This document shows, piece by piece, positions 45,401-55,187 of a stretch of 64,000 bases of DNA (its first letter is position 1; each line of letters opens with the position of its first letter). The DNA is from an uncultured Prevotellaceae bacterium (GTDB lineage: Bacteria > Bacteroidota > Bacteroidia > Bacteroidales > Bacteroidaceae), in assembly GCA_900317635.1 (NCBI GenBank), contig ONHN01000005.1, positions 1 through 64,000 of the forward strand, in the 5' to 3' direction. Made by a program: the position numbers and the translations under genes. The notes beneath the pieces are model-generated. The model saw nothing but the letters and a program-made list of their open reading frames with translations, had not been told where the DNA came from and ran no database searches.

Positions 45401-45816
45401 GTATAGAGCGGGCGAACAAGTCCGGAGTAAAGGCCTACGTTTTGGTTTATATTGCCCTTGATGGCTATCTGCGAGGCGTTGTAGCCAGGAAGAGAGACGT
45501 ATAGAGCGGTTACGTATTCAGGAACGGAGATGGTATATTCACCTTTCCCGTTGGTCATGGCGGTATAGACGCGGTTGTTGAGTGCTTGCACGCTTGCACC
45601 GGCAAGGGGTGCCATTGTCGCTGCATCAACCACGCGGCCCGAAATCTGTTTCATGCCAGCTTTCGAAGCGCGCGTAGCGGGTGCCTGAACCGACGCCTTC
45701 GAAGCGTCATTCTGAGCTGAGAGGGAGGCTGCCCCTGTCAGCAAGGCGGCACAAAGAGCCAAGCGAAGCACTTCCTGCATCTTATTGAATGGATTGATGG
45801 TTTTCATCTTTGTCAC
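42421..45816 (-). CDS. SusC/RagA-family TonB-linked outer membrane protein, pair 1
   Basis: 1131 residues. Signal peptide ending TGAASLSAQ, a CarboxypepD_reg-like domain (KQISGRVVDAATMAPLAGAS), the TonB-dependent plug (FINGLNSLNANAQPLIVIDG, DPEDIENVEVIKNGTALYGA, ANGVIKITTRRG), and a 22-strand barrel ending SFNFGVTINL. Canonical SusC plug signatures are present. It is expected to import a ligand into the periplasm with its SusD (pair 1). It follows a fasciclin gene by 11 bp and has no promoter of its own. Confidence 0.93.
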   Translation of the reverse strand: MTKMKTINPFNKMQEVLRLALCAALLTGAASLSAQNDASKASVQAPATRASKAGMKQISGRVVDAATMAPLAGASVQALNNRVYTAMTNGKGEYTISVPEYVTALYVSLPGYNASQIAIKGNINQNVGLYSGLVRPLYTDGTQIHDVASLTLNNTSALTIENEVENNLASSVRTINRGGMPAQGAVMFINGLNSLNANAQPLIVIDGVLQDMQYDRTALHDGFINNVFNIVDPEDIENVEVIKNGTALYGASGANGVIKITTRRGTSMVTRIKIRAFGGFETIGKQTKVMDASQYRNYVTEFLGTTKYAENLSSSSNIPFLNEDKGYLFYNLYHNETDWQKDLYHTAFTQNYKVSVEGGDDVAMYNLSLGYAQGNATAKKNDFNRLNIRFNTDVVMFKNLTAAIDLAYARNAYNLRDNGWAEDYTQRNISSPNVLGLIQSPFISPYAYFVKYQDGGLMLGHADNLYSGKTYNEANNPFAFATQFGFPGLVHPYWVLLNGEGNNKNYQEQTQFNLNIAPRYQITKDLSIQNRFSYILNRNNEKYYLPSSGTPEKEVEGLGAVGSVVRSQFAKETTLFNDFQINWKHQYDAHYINLLGGFRFASYSYSDSRVAGYNNENDKMPNMRYGLQYLDYGGTKDKWTNLTYYIDANYNFMNKYFVNFTTAMESSSRFGKQAKQGIKLAGVKWGIFPSIQVGWLMSSEKWFNVKAIDYMKLVAGFETSGNDNVDYYATRTYFENVKYLDKATALVLANIENPAIQWETTKRFNLGLQTNMFHNRLSLGFNFYHSKTSNLLTKKAVSDITGLRFMWDNDGALKNTGVELNLNGVLVNTKNWKWQVGFGLGHYKNEISELPESELNYFQTYALDANGARIESTRQDIHGHINKIYGANVLTAVGRPAGVFYGYKTAGVFASDAEASTAGLYGYLRYPTGLSAQPYRNFRAGDVHFIDQNGDGWISEADMVEIGDPNPSIFGNIYTNLSWKDLTLDVIFKYSLGNDVYNYQRSQLEAANNIWNQTTAVVNRWRYDGQVTDVPRTMDASNEAWVNNERFSDRWIEDGSYLKLKKVRLTYRVPLNLSWLQGLAIWAEANNVFTLTKYLGSDPEFSCGNSVLYQGIDAGWLPSNRSFNFGVTINL

Positions 45817-45827
45817 AGAGTTTAAGT

Positions 45828-47630
45828 TTACAAGGTTTCTTCGCGCACAGGCTCAACGATAATTTTACTTATGTTAAGCGACTTACAGTTACCAGCGCTG
45901 GGACGGCTGTGTTTGGCTGCCATCTGGAAGCGCAGGCGCACAAACGAGTTGGAGTAGTCGGAAGGCAGACCTACGTAGCACTTCGGAATTTCGATGCTCT
46001 CGAAAAGAGTATAGGTACGCACGGAGTCGCTCTTCGTCTCAAAGTCGTTGACGGTTGAACCAATCTTATGCCCTTCGTCGTCGAGAAGTTCGTAGTTGAA
46101 CATCGCGTGCTCGTTCTCGCCGGCGGGGAAACTCTTATTGATTTGCGTGGGAACGATTTCGGCAGAAATCTTGTACTTGCCACTGTAGAGGCCTGAGAGG
46201 CGGATATACACGTTCATCTCGGAGTTACCCAACTTCTCGAAGCGACGATACATATTATCTTCTACGTTGCCATAAATGGTGTCGCAGCGCGTTTCTTCGG
46301 TCAGCGTGATGAGCTGTCCTTTATCGGAGGTGGCACCACCAACATTAGCAACGAAATAGTCGGAAGAAAGTTTGATTTCGTTGCGCTGTATCCATGTGTA
46401 ACCAGGATTGACGTTGTAGCTGTCAACGGCATAGATATAACCATTAGAAGCCTTGACAGGCGACTGCCCATTGAAGTTGGGGTTCAAGCCTCCGTGGTTG
46501 GGGTTATAGAAGACGGTATAGTTCGTAGAAAGCAACGAGTCGGCCGTCTGCGCGTAAGCATTGACCTGAGCTGAGTCGGTTTGGTTGGAAACGGAGAAAC
46601 GCGACGTTGTGAAGAAGGAACTTTGAATGAGGGTGCGGTTGGCGTTATAGGCCTGCAAAGAGTCTGTATTGAACTGAGCTGTTTGCATGAACTTACCTTG
46701 GTCGTCGTTCCACTCGTAAGCATAGCGCGAACCATAGCGATAGAGGTTGCTTACGGTTTCGTAGGCCTTGTCCCATGCCTCGTCGGTAGGAAGAAGAGCC
46801 ACATACAAGCTGTCTTCATTGCTGAGCAGAGCACCGCTGGCATCGAGAATCTCGTTGGTGTGATAGAAAACGGAGTCAACGTAAACCATTTCGCCGTTTT
46901 CGTTCATGGCACCTTCCGTGCTGGCCGTTTCGCTGAAGACGCGCTTGTCGATAGCGGGGTCGCTCAGTACGCCCCAAAGCTTCGAGAACTCGTCGTGATA
47001 GACAATATAATCATATATATTGTATGCGAAAGGCGAGACGCCTTCGAGCAGGTGCATCGTACCATTGCTTGAAGGTATGGGCTCGGCGTCCATAGCCACG
47101 TTGTTGAACGTGAGCGCGGCCGGATCGTAGTAGGAAACCTTGGCGTTCAACAGGCGCACCTTCTGGGTTGAGCTGTTGCCCTCGTAGTTGAAACGTGCCA
47201 GGTGGTTCTGGACTAACTGGTTGGCAACGGTCCAGTTAAGTCGCCAAGCCGCATCGTTTTCTTCACTATCAGCACTTGCCGACTTAGCAAGCAGGGCATC
47301 GCGCTCGTCAAGCATGTCGAGGTAATGCTTGGCATTGTAGGTGCCATCTTTCGGAGCCCAGAACGTGAAGGATTGCGGCTGGTTCAGCATCTCGGCATAG
47401 GAGATTTTGCCAGACTTATCTGTTTCGGACTTCATCACGATGGTGCGGTTAAGGATGAGGGCCAAGCTGTCGGTCTTACCGCTACCCTGAATGTTCTCCC
47501 ACAAGGAGTTGGAGCCCGTCGTTCCGTCCGCAATGATGTCAAAGTGGTCGTCCGTGCAAGCGGTTGCTCCAAGGAGCATTGCTGCTCCAAGGAGACCACT
47601 TGTCATTATATTCTTAAACATACTTTTCAT
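45828..47630 (-). CDS. Fasciclin-type surface lipoprotein 1
   Basis: 600 residues. Lipoprotein signal (MKSMFKNIMTSGLLGAAMLLGATAC). A FAS1-like segment follows: MLNQPQSFTFWAPKDGTYNA and the LLEGVSPFAYN region, then an additional C-terminal domain of unknown type with a beta-rich pattern. Fasciclin domains bind proteins or surfaces. It is the second of two fasciclin genes between the SusD of pair 2 and the SusC of pair 1; 36 bp separate it from the preceding fasciclin gene. The role within the Sus complex is unclear. Confidence 0.7.
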   Translation of the reverse strand: MKSMFKNIMTSGLLGAAMLLGATACTDDHFDIIADGTTGSNSLWENIQGSGKTDSLALILNRTIVMKSETDKSGKISYAEMLNQPQSFTFWAPKDGTYNAKHYLDMLDERDALLAKSASADSEENDAAWRLNWTVANQLVQNHLARFNYEGNSSTQKVRLLNAKVSYYDPAALTFNNVAMDAEPIPSSNGTMHLLEGVSPFAYNIYDYIVYHDEFSKLWGVLSDPAIDKRVFSETASTEGAMNENGEMVYVDSVFYHTNEILDASGALLSNEDSLYVALLPTDEAWDKAYETVSNLYRYGSRYAYEWNDDQGKFMQTAQFNTDSLQAYNANRTLIQSSFFTTSRFSVSNQTDSAQVNAYAQTADSLLSTNYTVFYNPNHGGLNPNFNGQSPVKASNGYIYAVDSYNVNPGYTWIQRNEIKLSSDYFVANVGGATSDKGQLITLTEETRCDTIYGNVEDNMYRRFEKLGNSEMNVYIRLSGLYSGKYKISAEIVPTQINKSFPAGENEHAMFNYELLDDEGHKIGSTVNDFETKSDSVRTYTLFESIEIPKCYVGLPSDYSNSFVRLRFQMAAKHSRPSAGNCKSLNISKIIVEPVREETL

Positions 47631-47666
47631 TGTTGAATATCGTATTAAAGTGTGTCTTGAATGTGC

Positions 47667-49808
47667 TTACCACGGGTTTTCTGCCGACGTGCCGTTATAG
47701 ACGATGGTGGGGCAGAACTCGAAGTAGTCAAGGAAGAACTGGGCATCGAGTTTCTTCAAAGCTGACTTGAAGCGCAGGTAGTAGGTCTTATTGGCCTCTA
47801 AGCGCTCTACGCCGATAATACGGCGAACGCAGCAGTAAGAATAGCCGTTAGGCAAGTAGCGGGCCATGCTGGTGGCTTCGCCCTGACCATTGGAAGCGGT
47901 GAAGTACATCGGTGCGCGCATATAGCCCTGGTTGCGGAGATTCTTGTCGTTCTCGACGCGTGTTTCGCTGTCGAGCTGCGAGTCGTTCTGACCGCCCTGC
48001 CAGTTAAGCTGCGGGTTGTCGTCGGGAGAAACGGACTGGCGCAAGTCAAGGGGCAGACCTGTCGGGCGCAAGTGGAGAGGATCTTCGCCAATGTAGCACT
48101 GGGCCATACCGCGAAGCGGGTTCTGCGAGATACCAGCTCGGATTTCGTAGTAACCATCCTTTGGTACTGGCGGCAGACGCATCACAAAGTCGAACAGACC
48201 TGCTACCATGAATTCGTCACCCTGATAGTCGGTCCACGACGTACCGCCACCCCATGATGCAGAAAGGTAAAGCAGGCGAGTACCAGAGGATTGGTTGGCG
48301 GCAGGAATAGCGTCAAGGTAACCCTCGGGGAAGTGGTGATAGTCGGCGTTCTTGATATTATTGGAGAAGATTTCGGGGAAGATTGAAGTGATGTCGAAGC
48401 GGATGCGCTCGCCGCCAAGGGCATCTTCGACAGCCTTATTCTTCAGCAGGATGCCGTCGATGGGGAAGTAGTAGCCATTGAGGGCATTGTTGTCATAAGC
48501 ACCATTGTCGGGGTTGATGCGCACGTTGATACCCGTACCGGCGGTATAGGCTATCGTGCTGACCTCGGTGTAGTCACCGTCGAAAGCATCGTTATACTTC
48601 GACACGCGGTTGAGGAAGAGGTCGTGCTCGCCCGTAGGTACTTGCGTCACCTTGAGGAGGTCGGGGTACTGACCCACGGTGGGGTAGTAGTCCCAAACGT
48701 CGATGGAATACGTGAGGGATTGCGGGTTCTTAGGATCGGCACCGTACTTATAGCCATACTCGTTGTAGTGGGTCACCATGTGGTTGTAGGACAGGCGTCC
48801 GCGAATGAAGTGGTAGGCCACGAAACGATTGATAGCATTGTCGGGGCTTGTAAGGTCATCCTTATCGGTCTCGCCATAAACTGCGGAAACCTTATCCATA
48901 ATCTTCTGTATCACTTCGTCGGCATTCGTCACGGAACCATCGGAAGCGGTGTCAACCTTAATGCCCCAGTCGCGCTCGTAAATATCGTCGGGTTCTACAA
49001 AACCCGTGAAGCCGAGGTAGCGTTTCTGAGGAATGATGAAGTCGCGATACACAGCGGCCACGTTACGGGAAAGCGTTTCTTCGTGCTCTTCGTTTTCGTA
49101 GTCAACGTCGCGTTCGACCATCAGGGAGTCAACCCAAGCGGTACGGTTCAGCAACAGACCCATAATCTTCATATTGGGTGCGGAAGCTATTATTTCACCA
49201 ACCGTCAGGGAAGACAGGGCGATAACGGCATCAACCTCATGGAGCACACCGTTGGAAACCTCTATGTTTTCCTTGATAACTTTCGACGTGCCGTTGATGA
49301 CGTAGGGGCTGCCCGTCTGGGCTGTATCCTGCAAGCAGTCAAGCTGGCGGTCGTTAAGGTTCGGCAGGTTGAACGTTCCCTTCACGGGGAAGTCGGGCGT
49401 CTCGTAAGCCGAGTCGTCACCATTGTCGATTATACAGTTATAAGCCACAAGGCGTGCTTGCTCATAGGTCAAGGCATTGACATCCTCTGTGCCGATAAGC
49501 TTGTTGCAGTATGCACGCAGGGCATCGTTGGTTGGTGCAAAGACGGTGTAGTTACCACGGGCTGAGAGTGCTGCCGTCAGCGAGGAAGCATCGTCTTGGC
49601 TACCTAAGCGGACGCGGTCGAAGATGGACTTGATGTCCGAGAGGTCAGCCTCATCGCTCAGGTAGTCCGCCATCGTCTTCTCGGTCTTAATGGCATAGTT
49701 GGACTCGTCGATATTCTCCGAACAACTGCCCACGGTCATTGCTAAGCCGAGAGAGAGGCATAACGCACCAAGACCTTTCGTAGCGATTAAGAATATATTC
49801 TTTTTCAT
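47667..49808 (-). CDS. Fasciclin-type surface lipoprotein 2
   Basis: 713 residues. Lipoprotein signal (MKKNIFLIATKGLGALCLSL, Cys near residue 29). A FAS1 domain is clear: ALSARGNYTVFAPTNDALRA, VAYNCIIDNGDDSAYE and GVLHEVDAVIALSS (typical YTVFAPTNDA and H-X-VDAV). A second, less certain domain follows, then a C-terminal beta-sandwich of carbohydrate-binding type (RLPPVPKDGYYEIRAGISQN). It lies 12 bp after the SusD of pair 2, so it is cotranscribed. Confidence 0.82.
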   Translation of the reverse strand: MKKNIFLIATKGLGALCLSLGLAMTVGSCSENIDESNYAIKTEKTMADYLSDEADLSDIKSIFDRVRLGSQDDASSLTAALSARGNYTVFAPTNDALRAYCNKLIGTEDVNALTYEQARLVAYNCIIDNGDDSAYETPDFPVKGTFNLPNLNDRQLDCLQDTAQTGSPYVINGTSKVIKENIEVSNGVLHEVDAVIALSSLTVGEIIASAPNMKIMGLLLNRTAWVDSLMVERDVDYENEEHEETLSRNVAAVYRDFIIPQKRYLGFTGFVEPDDIYERDWGIKVDTASDGSVTNADEVIQKIMDKVSAVYGETDKDDLTSPDNAINRFVAYHFIRGRLSYNHMVTHYNEYGYKYGADPKNPQSLTYSIDVWDYYPTVGQYPDLLKVTQVPTGEHDLFLNRVSKYNDAFDGDYTEVSTIAYTAGTGINVRINPDNGAYDNNALNGYYFPIDGILLKNKAVEDALGGERIRFDITSIFPEIFSNNIKNADYHHFPEGYLDAIPAANQSSGTRLLYLSASWGGGTSWTDYQGDEFMVAGLFDFVMRLPPVPKDGYYEIRAGISQNPLRGMAQCYIGEDPLHLRPTGLPLDLRQSVSPDDNPQLNWQGGQNDSQLDSETRVENDKNLRNQGYMRAPMYFTASNGQGEATSMARYLPNGYSYCCVRRIIGVERLEANKTYYLRFKSALKKLDAQFFLDYFEFCPTIVYNGTSAENPW

Positions 49809-49820
49809 AATCCCGATGTA

Positions 49821-51743
49821 TTAGTTTTTAGTGTATCTATCCCAAACAGGATTTTGCACAAGCTGACCGCCGGAACCATTGCCGGCACCGTTCACCTTGA
49901 GCTCTTCGCTGTAGATGGGGTTGTAGAGAGAATAAAGTTGCTTGAGGCGGTTCTTCACGGCAGAAGTCATACTCATGTAGGTCTGTAACGTCTCCGTGGG
50001 GTTGTTGGTCGCTTCAGCTTGACGAACGAGGTCGAACCAGAACTTACCTTCACCGATAAACTCGCGTTGGCGCTCACGATAGAGGAGCTGCAAGAGCTGA
50101 CCTGCATTCTTGTTCTGTCCATAGTAGTTGTTGGCAGAATGGTCAACCTTTCCGTTTTCAACACCGCAGAGGCGGGCACTGTAGAGTTCGTCGCCGTCAG
50201 TTGTGTTCAACGCGGGGTTGTAGCGAGCAAACAAGCTGTTGACGAGGTCGAAGCCTTCGTAGATGTCGGCGTTGTTGGCTGTCTCGGCACTATAATAGCG
50301 GGCAATGGCCTCGGCACGGATAAGCATCAAGTCGCTCAGACGATAAATAGGCCAGTTTGCATCCTGAGAACTGCTGGAACGATAGGTGACACCGCTGTAA
50401 CCTTGGCCCATATCCTTAATGTCTTCAATCATGATGCTGCGAGCCACGTTCTTAATGCAAGGGAACAAAGAGGTGTTACCCGGCGTATAGAGCATAGTTT
50501 CGAGCAAACGGACATCAGTCTTGCCAAAGCCCTTCTGAGCCTCAACGGAGTTGATGTTGGACATCTGGCTGTTCACGACCATGCGGTTGGGTTTCAGCGT
50601 ACCATTGTCGAGGTAGGACAGATAGTTGGACAACGTTGAATTGACATTGATGCTTCCGTCGAACTGGATTTCAAGAATGCTCTCAAAGGAGTTCTTGTAT
50701 CCGAAAATGTCGCTATAGACAACGTCGCTCGTGCCGCCAAAGTTAGCCATCTGCGAAAAGCGCGTCAGCGGATAGGTCTTTTCGCGGTCAAGGGCGTTGG
50801 AGAAGGGATTTTCCTCGAGGTCCTTCTTATACTCGGCAATCATATCGTCGAGTACCCACTTGCTGTTGTCCATCGCCTCTTTGAAGCAATGGCGTGCCAG
50901 CTGGTCGGTGTAGGCCTTATCGACGGTGGTGCCGTCTGCCGTGACAATCACGTTGTTAATCGTATCGTTCACGTCGGTCAGGTTGACAATGGTGCCTTCT
51001 TTAGCTTGGAAGTTGCGAAGCATGCAGCCACGCCACAGGTAGAGGTCAGCCAACAGCGTGCGCACGCTACGCTTAGTGAAACGACCCTTATTGTTGTTGT
51101 CACTGCCAAAGTTGGTGGCTGCATAGTTCTTAGCCACTTCCAACGAGTCGATAAGGTCGCCGATGATAGCAACACCCGGCGTAGCGGCTATGCGCGCCTC
51201 CATAGCCTCCTTATCCGTCGTTACGGACTTGGAAACATAGGGAACGTCGCGGAAGGCGCGAACGAGGTAGAAGTAGTAGAGCGCGCGAAGAGCCTGCATC
51301 TCGCTCTTGATGGGACGCCAGTCGCCATCGGAGAAGCTTGGGTCGGTTTGCTCTTGTATCATGCGCTCGCCGCGCTCTATTACCATATTACAATAGTTTA
51401 TGCCCGTGTAGAAGTTTGACCAGTCAAACATACTTTCGGTAGGCATCAAGACGGCGTTTTGCAGGTGCATCAGCGACGTCTCTTCCATCTTGTTGAGGAC
51501 GAGGTTGTCCGAACGGAACTCACCCCACATCAAGATTTTTGCGGTCGTGCCCGACTCCGTCAGTTTGCGGTAGGCGGCGGCACGCACGTTATCGAGGTCG
51601 GTCTTGTCTTGCCAGAACTGCTCTTCGGTAATCTGGTCCGTTGGGTAAACGGTCAGGTAGTCGTTGCAGCTTTGCAGCGAACTTCCGAGCAGGCACAGAC
51701 AGCCGGCAGCGAATACGGACTTATATATGATATTTCGTTTCAT
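49821..51743 (-). CDS. SusD/RagB-family lipoprotein, pair 2
   Basis: 640 residues. Lipoprotein signal (MKRNIIYKSVFAAGCLCLLG, then SSLQSC with Cys near residue 26). SusD blocks: YLTVYPTDQITEEQFWQDKT, MQALRALYYFYLVRAFRDVP, SVRTLLADLYLWRGCML, and RERQREFIGEGKFWFDLVRQ. It forms the lid on SusC pair 2 at the cell surface. It starts 16 bp after the SusC gene. Ligand unknown. Confidence 0.93.
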   Translation of the reverse strand: MKRNIIYKSVFAAGCLCLLGSSLQSCNDYLTVYPTDQITEEQFWQDKTDLDNVRAAAYRKLTESGTTAKILMWGEFRSDNLVLNKMEETSLMHLQNAVLMPTESMFDWSNFYTGINYCNMVIERGERMIQEQTDPSFSDGDWRPIKSEMQALRALYYFYLVRAFRDVPYVSKSVTTDKEAMEARIAATPGVAIIGDLIDSLEVAKNYAATNFGSDNNNKGRFTKRSVRTLLADLYLWRGCMLRNFQAKEGTIVNLTDVNDTINNVIVTADGTTVDKAYTDQLARHCFKEAMDNSKWVLDDMIAEYKKDLEENPFSNALDREKTYPLTRFSQMANFGGTSDVVYSDIFGYKNSFESILEIQFDGSINVNSTLSNYLSYLDNGTLKPNRMVVNSQMSNINSVEAQKGFGKTDVRLLETMLYTPGNTSLFPCIKNVARSIMIEDIKDMGQGYSGVTYRSSSSQDANWPIYRLSDLMLIRAEAIARYYSAETANNADIYEGFDLVNSLFARYNPALNTTDGDELYSARLCGVENGKVDHSANNYYGQNKNAGQLLQLLYRERQREFIGEGKFWFDLVRQAEATNNPTETLQTYMSMTSAVKNRLKQLYSLYNPIYSEELKVNGAGNGSGGQLVQNPVWDRYTKN

Positions 51744-51759
51744 AGTAGTAATGGGGGGT

Positions 51760-54700
51760 TTAGAATCCGAAGTTCACACTAATAGTAAAGGAGCGAGAAC
51801 GCGGGGTCTGCGAGTCATCGTAGCAGGGATTGAAGCCTCTGGCTGAGTGCTCGGGGTCAACGCCAGAATACTTCGTGAAGAAGATGAGGTTGTTACCCGA
51901 AGCCGAGAAACGCAGGGAGCTGAGACCATACTTCTTCAGCTTCTTGGCAGGAACGCTGTAGGAGAGCTGGAAGTAGTTGAAGCGCAAGAAATCGCCGTTT
52001 TCAACATAGCGGTCGCTGATGAGGGCGTTGTAGGACTCGCCGACCTGAGAGTTCATAGCACGCGGAATATCGCGAACCTGACCATTCTTACGCCAGCGGT
52101 GGTTAACGCTTACGCACTGGTTCTTGTTCGTACGCATATCTTCGGCATACATGCGGGCAAGGTTCAAAATCTTGTTGCCTATGCGGAAGTTGAACTGCGT
52201 CTTCAGCTGCCAGTTGCCCCAATAGAAGTCAATACCGAAACCGCCGTTAATCTTCGGGTTGGAACCACCCAAATAAACGATATCGAGTTCGTCGATCTGA
52301 CCATCGTGGTTGATATCTTCGTACATCACATCACCACCTTGGAACTGATAGTTCACACCGCCGTAGTTGAAGTACATCGGCAACGGGTTGTTGTTCTTGT
52401 CGTAGATAACGTTGCCGTTAGCGTCGAAGGCGATAGGAGCCGTCTTGCCGCTGGCCTTGGCCGTGTTCTGGTACTTGTTACCATTGTCGTCGATAGCCCA
52501 ATACTGGTTCTTATCGTCGTTGAGGAAGTAGCCGTTGTGGTCGTAGTCGTAAGCGTAAACGCCTTTGTAACGGAAACCATAGATACCGCCGAGGGCGTTA
52601 CCAATCTGCACGCGGCGCAGGATGCTTTCGTTCTTGTAATCGAAGTCGGCGTTTTGGCTTGCCAGCACGGAAGCGTCCATGTCCGTCACGGTGTTGATGT
52701 TCTGAGCGAAGTTGAAGCGCAAGCGCATGCTGAACTTACGGTCTTCGGGACCTACGCGGAACAGGTCGCGCGTATTAATGTAGAGTTCCCAACCTTCGTT
52801 CTTCATCGAACCTACGTTGGCCCAGCTCAAGTATGTGTAACCCGTGGAAGAAGGTATGCGCACGCTGCGGTTCAGCAGGTCGCTCGTCTTCTTATTATAT
52901 ATATTAAGGTCGAAGTCAACAATGTTGAACAAGCCGAGGTTGAAACCGAGGTTCCAGCTCTTCGTCTTTTCCCACTTCAACTCCGTCAGGCGGAGGTTCG
53001 TAGGAATAATGGCCTGTGCACCATTGTAAGACTCGAAGCTGCCATACTTGTTGAAAATAAGTCCCTCATCACTCGGGGTGTTACCCGTGATACCCCAACC
53101 TGGACGGAAGGCCAGCATGTTGACAACCTTGCGAAGGGGCTCGAAGAAGTTTTCATCGCTGATGTTCCAGCGACCAGAGATACCGGGGAAGAAGCCCCAC
53201 TTGCTACCAGAACCGAACTTCGTGCTACCATCGGCGCGGAGCGTGAAGTCGAACATATACTTCGAACCGTATGCATAGTGGACTGATCCCGTTGCACTCA
53301 TCGTGTGGCCCTTACCCGTGGCGGTGTTGGCACCTGTGAGGTAGCCAGTCACGGTCGGGTCGGTGATGCCACCGCTGATACCCGTACTGCTGAGGTTCTG
53401 ATACGTGCTGTTGCTGGAGCCTACCTCAAAGCGACCTAACACTTGCAGCGAGTGCATCTCGTTCTCAAACCAAGGCTTGAAAACCAACTGGTGACGCGTG
53501 GTGAACTGCAAGCTCTTAAACTCGAAGTTAGAGGTGCGGTCGATACCTGCATCCCAAGAGCTGGACGTCAGCGCGTGGGGATAGTAGGTGTCGCGGCTTT
53601 CGGTGTAAGCATTCATATATACTTCACCCGTATAGTTCAACTGCGTCTCTTCGTCTTCTTTGCCAAGGAGCTTGTACTCTAACGAGAACTGCGGCGTGAT
53701 GGTATAGGTGCTTTGCTTACGCCAGGCGAGGTTGGCGATAGCCACAGGGTTACCGTTGCCTACCATGTCAGAGAGGTAGTAGCTGGTGCGGCCACTGGTC
53801 GGACCTACAAGGCCTGAACCGCTGGCGGCAGGCGGCATGATGAAGTATTCGCCCGTGTTGTAGTAGCTGTTAGCTACGTCGTCGTATTCATAACGATAGA
53901 CCGACATGTTCGGCATAGCCTTATAGGCGTAGGAGAGCATGTAGTCGTCGTAGTTCTTGTTGTTCTTCGTGTAGGTGAGGCCGAAGTCCGAGGAGAACTT
54001 AATACGGTCGCTGACCCAGTAGTCAAGAGCGAGGCGCGTAGTGAAACGATCCATCGCTTGCTTGATGATCGTACCAGTTTCGTGGTCGTAGCTACCCGAG
54101 AGGCGGAACATAGCCTTTTCGCCACCACCAGAGATAGCCACACCAATGTTGTGCGTCTGTCCAAACTGCGTTACTTCCTTCACCCAGTCGGTGTTCTTGT
54201 TGTAGTTGGCGTAGTAGGCCGTGTAGTTCTGAAGGTACATCAACTCGGCAATGCCTGAAGCTACGTCGCTCTGCGTGGGATTGAAGTAGGCTTCTTTAAG
54301 CATCATCGTGTAGCCGTCACCGTCGAGCATCTTCATACCCTTAGGCTGCCAGGCACCACTGAAACGATAGCTGAAGTTGACGCGCGTCTTACCACGAGCA
54401 CCACGGCGCGTGGTGATTTCAATAACACCGTTCGAACCGCGAGAACCCCAAATAGCCGTAGCCGCAGCATCCTTCAAAACGTTGATGCTTTGGATATCTT
54501 CAGGGTTAACCTGCAACAGCGTAGCAAACTGCTCTTCGTTGTCCATGTTGTTCACGTCGAGCTCGTTCGTGTCGTAGTCTTCAAGGATGTAACCATTCAC
54601 AACAATCAGCGGATCCTGGTTACCATTGATAGAAGACACACCGCGCAAGCGCATCGACGTACCAGCACCAAGGTTACCTGAGTTGGCTACGATGTCAAGA

Positions 54701-55173
54701 CCGGCAATCTGACCTTGCAGGGCTTCACCAGCGGTTTCGAATGAGAGGCCTTGCATGTCGTCCATGTTCAGACTCTGCTTAGCCACAGAGATTTCGCGTT
54801 CGGGAATGGTAAGACCATTGCTTTGCGTACGGCGTACGGCCGTAACAACGGCTTCGTCGAACGTATTCTTGTCCTTCAGGGTGATTTCAAACTCGGTGCG
54901 CGTGCCGATGGGATTGATAATCTCTGTCGTATAGCCGATGTAGGAAATCTGGAGTTTATTATCTGTGCTCTTAACCTGCAAGGAGAAGTTACCATTGGCA
55001 TCGGTCGTCGTAGCGGAGACGTTACGATTGTTCGCATCCTTCTCGACAACGTTGGCCATCACGATGGGGCCCTCCGCACTGGTGACGTGACCCATAATTC
55101 TCGTTTGTGCATACGCCCCTAAGGTGCCGGCGACGCACAAAGCCAGAGTCAGTAGATACTTTATCTTATTCAT
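51760..55173 (-). CDS. SusC/RagA-family TonB-linked outer membrane protein, pair 2
   Basis: 1137 residues. Signal peptide MNKIKYLLTLALCVAGTLG; CarboxypepD_reg-like domain (RIMGHVTSAEGPIVMANVVE, LQISYIGYTTE); plug with GEALQGQIAGLDIVANSG, SMRLRGVSSINGNQDPLIVV and NVLKDAAATAIWGSRGSNGV; and a barrel ending SFTISVNFGF. It begins 14 bp after the long fasciclin protein gene. With its SusD it probably imports an oligosaccharide or glycopeptide; the substrate is not inferable. Confidence 0.95.
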   Translation of the reverse strand: MNKIKYLLTLALCVAGTLGAYAQTRIMGHVTSAEGPIVMANVVEKDANNRNVSATTTDANGNFSLQVKSTDNKLQISYIGYTTEIINPIGTRTEFEITLKDKNTFDEAVVTAVRRTQSNGLTIPEREISVAKQSLNMDDMQGLSFETAGEALQGQIAGLDIVANSGNLGAGTSMRLRGVSSINGNQDPLIVVNGYILEDYDTNELDVNNMDNEEQFATLLQVNPEDIQSINVLKDAAATAIWGSRGSNGVIEITTRRGARGKTRVNFSYRFSGAWQPKGMKMLDGDGYTMMLKEAYFNPTQSDVASGIAELMYLQNYTAYYANYNKNTDWVKEVTQFGQTHNIGVAISGGGEKAMFRLSGSYDHETGTIIKQAMDRFTTRLALDYWVSDRIKFSSDFGLTYTKNNKNYDDYMLSYAYKAMPNMSVYRYEYDDVANSYYNTGEYFIMPPAASGSGLVGPTSGRTSYYLSDMVGNGNPVAIANLAWRKQSTYTITPQFSLEYKLLGKEDEETQLNYTGEVYMNAYTESRDTYYPHALTSSSWDAGIDRTSNFEFKSLQFTTRHQLVFKPWFENEMHSLQVLGRFEVGSSNSTYQNLSSTGISGGITDPTVTGYLTGANTATGKGHTMSATGSVHYAYGSKYMFDFTLRADGSTKFGSGSKWGFFPGISGRWNISDENFFEPLRKVVNMLAFRPGWGITGNTPSDEGLIFNKYGSFESYNGAQAIIPTNLRLTELKWEKTKSWNLGFNLGLFNIVDFDLNIYNKKTSDLLNRSVRIPSSTGYTYLSWANVGSMKNEGWELYINTRDLFRVGPEDRKFSMRLRFNFAQNINTVTDMDASVLASQNADFDYKNESILRRVQIGNALGGIYGFRYKGVYAYDYDHNGYFLNDDKNQYWAIDDNGNKYQNTAKASGKTAPIAFDANGNVIYDKNNNPLPMYFNYGGVNYQFQGGDVMYEDINHDGQIDELDIVYLGGSNPKINGGFGIDFYWGNWQLKTQFNFRIGNKILNLARMYAEDMRTNKNQCVSVNHRWRKNGQVRDIPRAMNSQVGESYNALISDRYVENGDFLRFNYFQLSYSVPAKKLKKYGLSSLRFSASGNNLIFFTKYSGVDPEHSARGFNPCYDDSQTPRSRSFTISVNFGF

Positions 55174-55187
55174 AATCGGGGAGAGGT

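Noticed and set aside
42373..45504. A 1043-codon open frame antisense to the SusC of pair 1
   Set aside because: The minus-strand SusC is canonical. Long antisense frames arise here because the biased codon use leaves few stop codons on the opposite strand.
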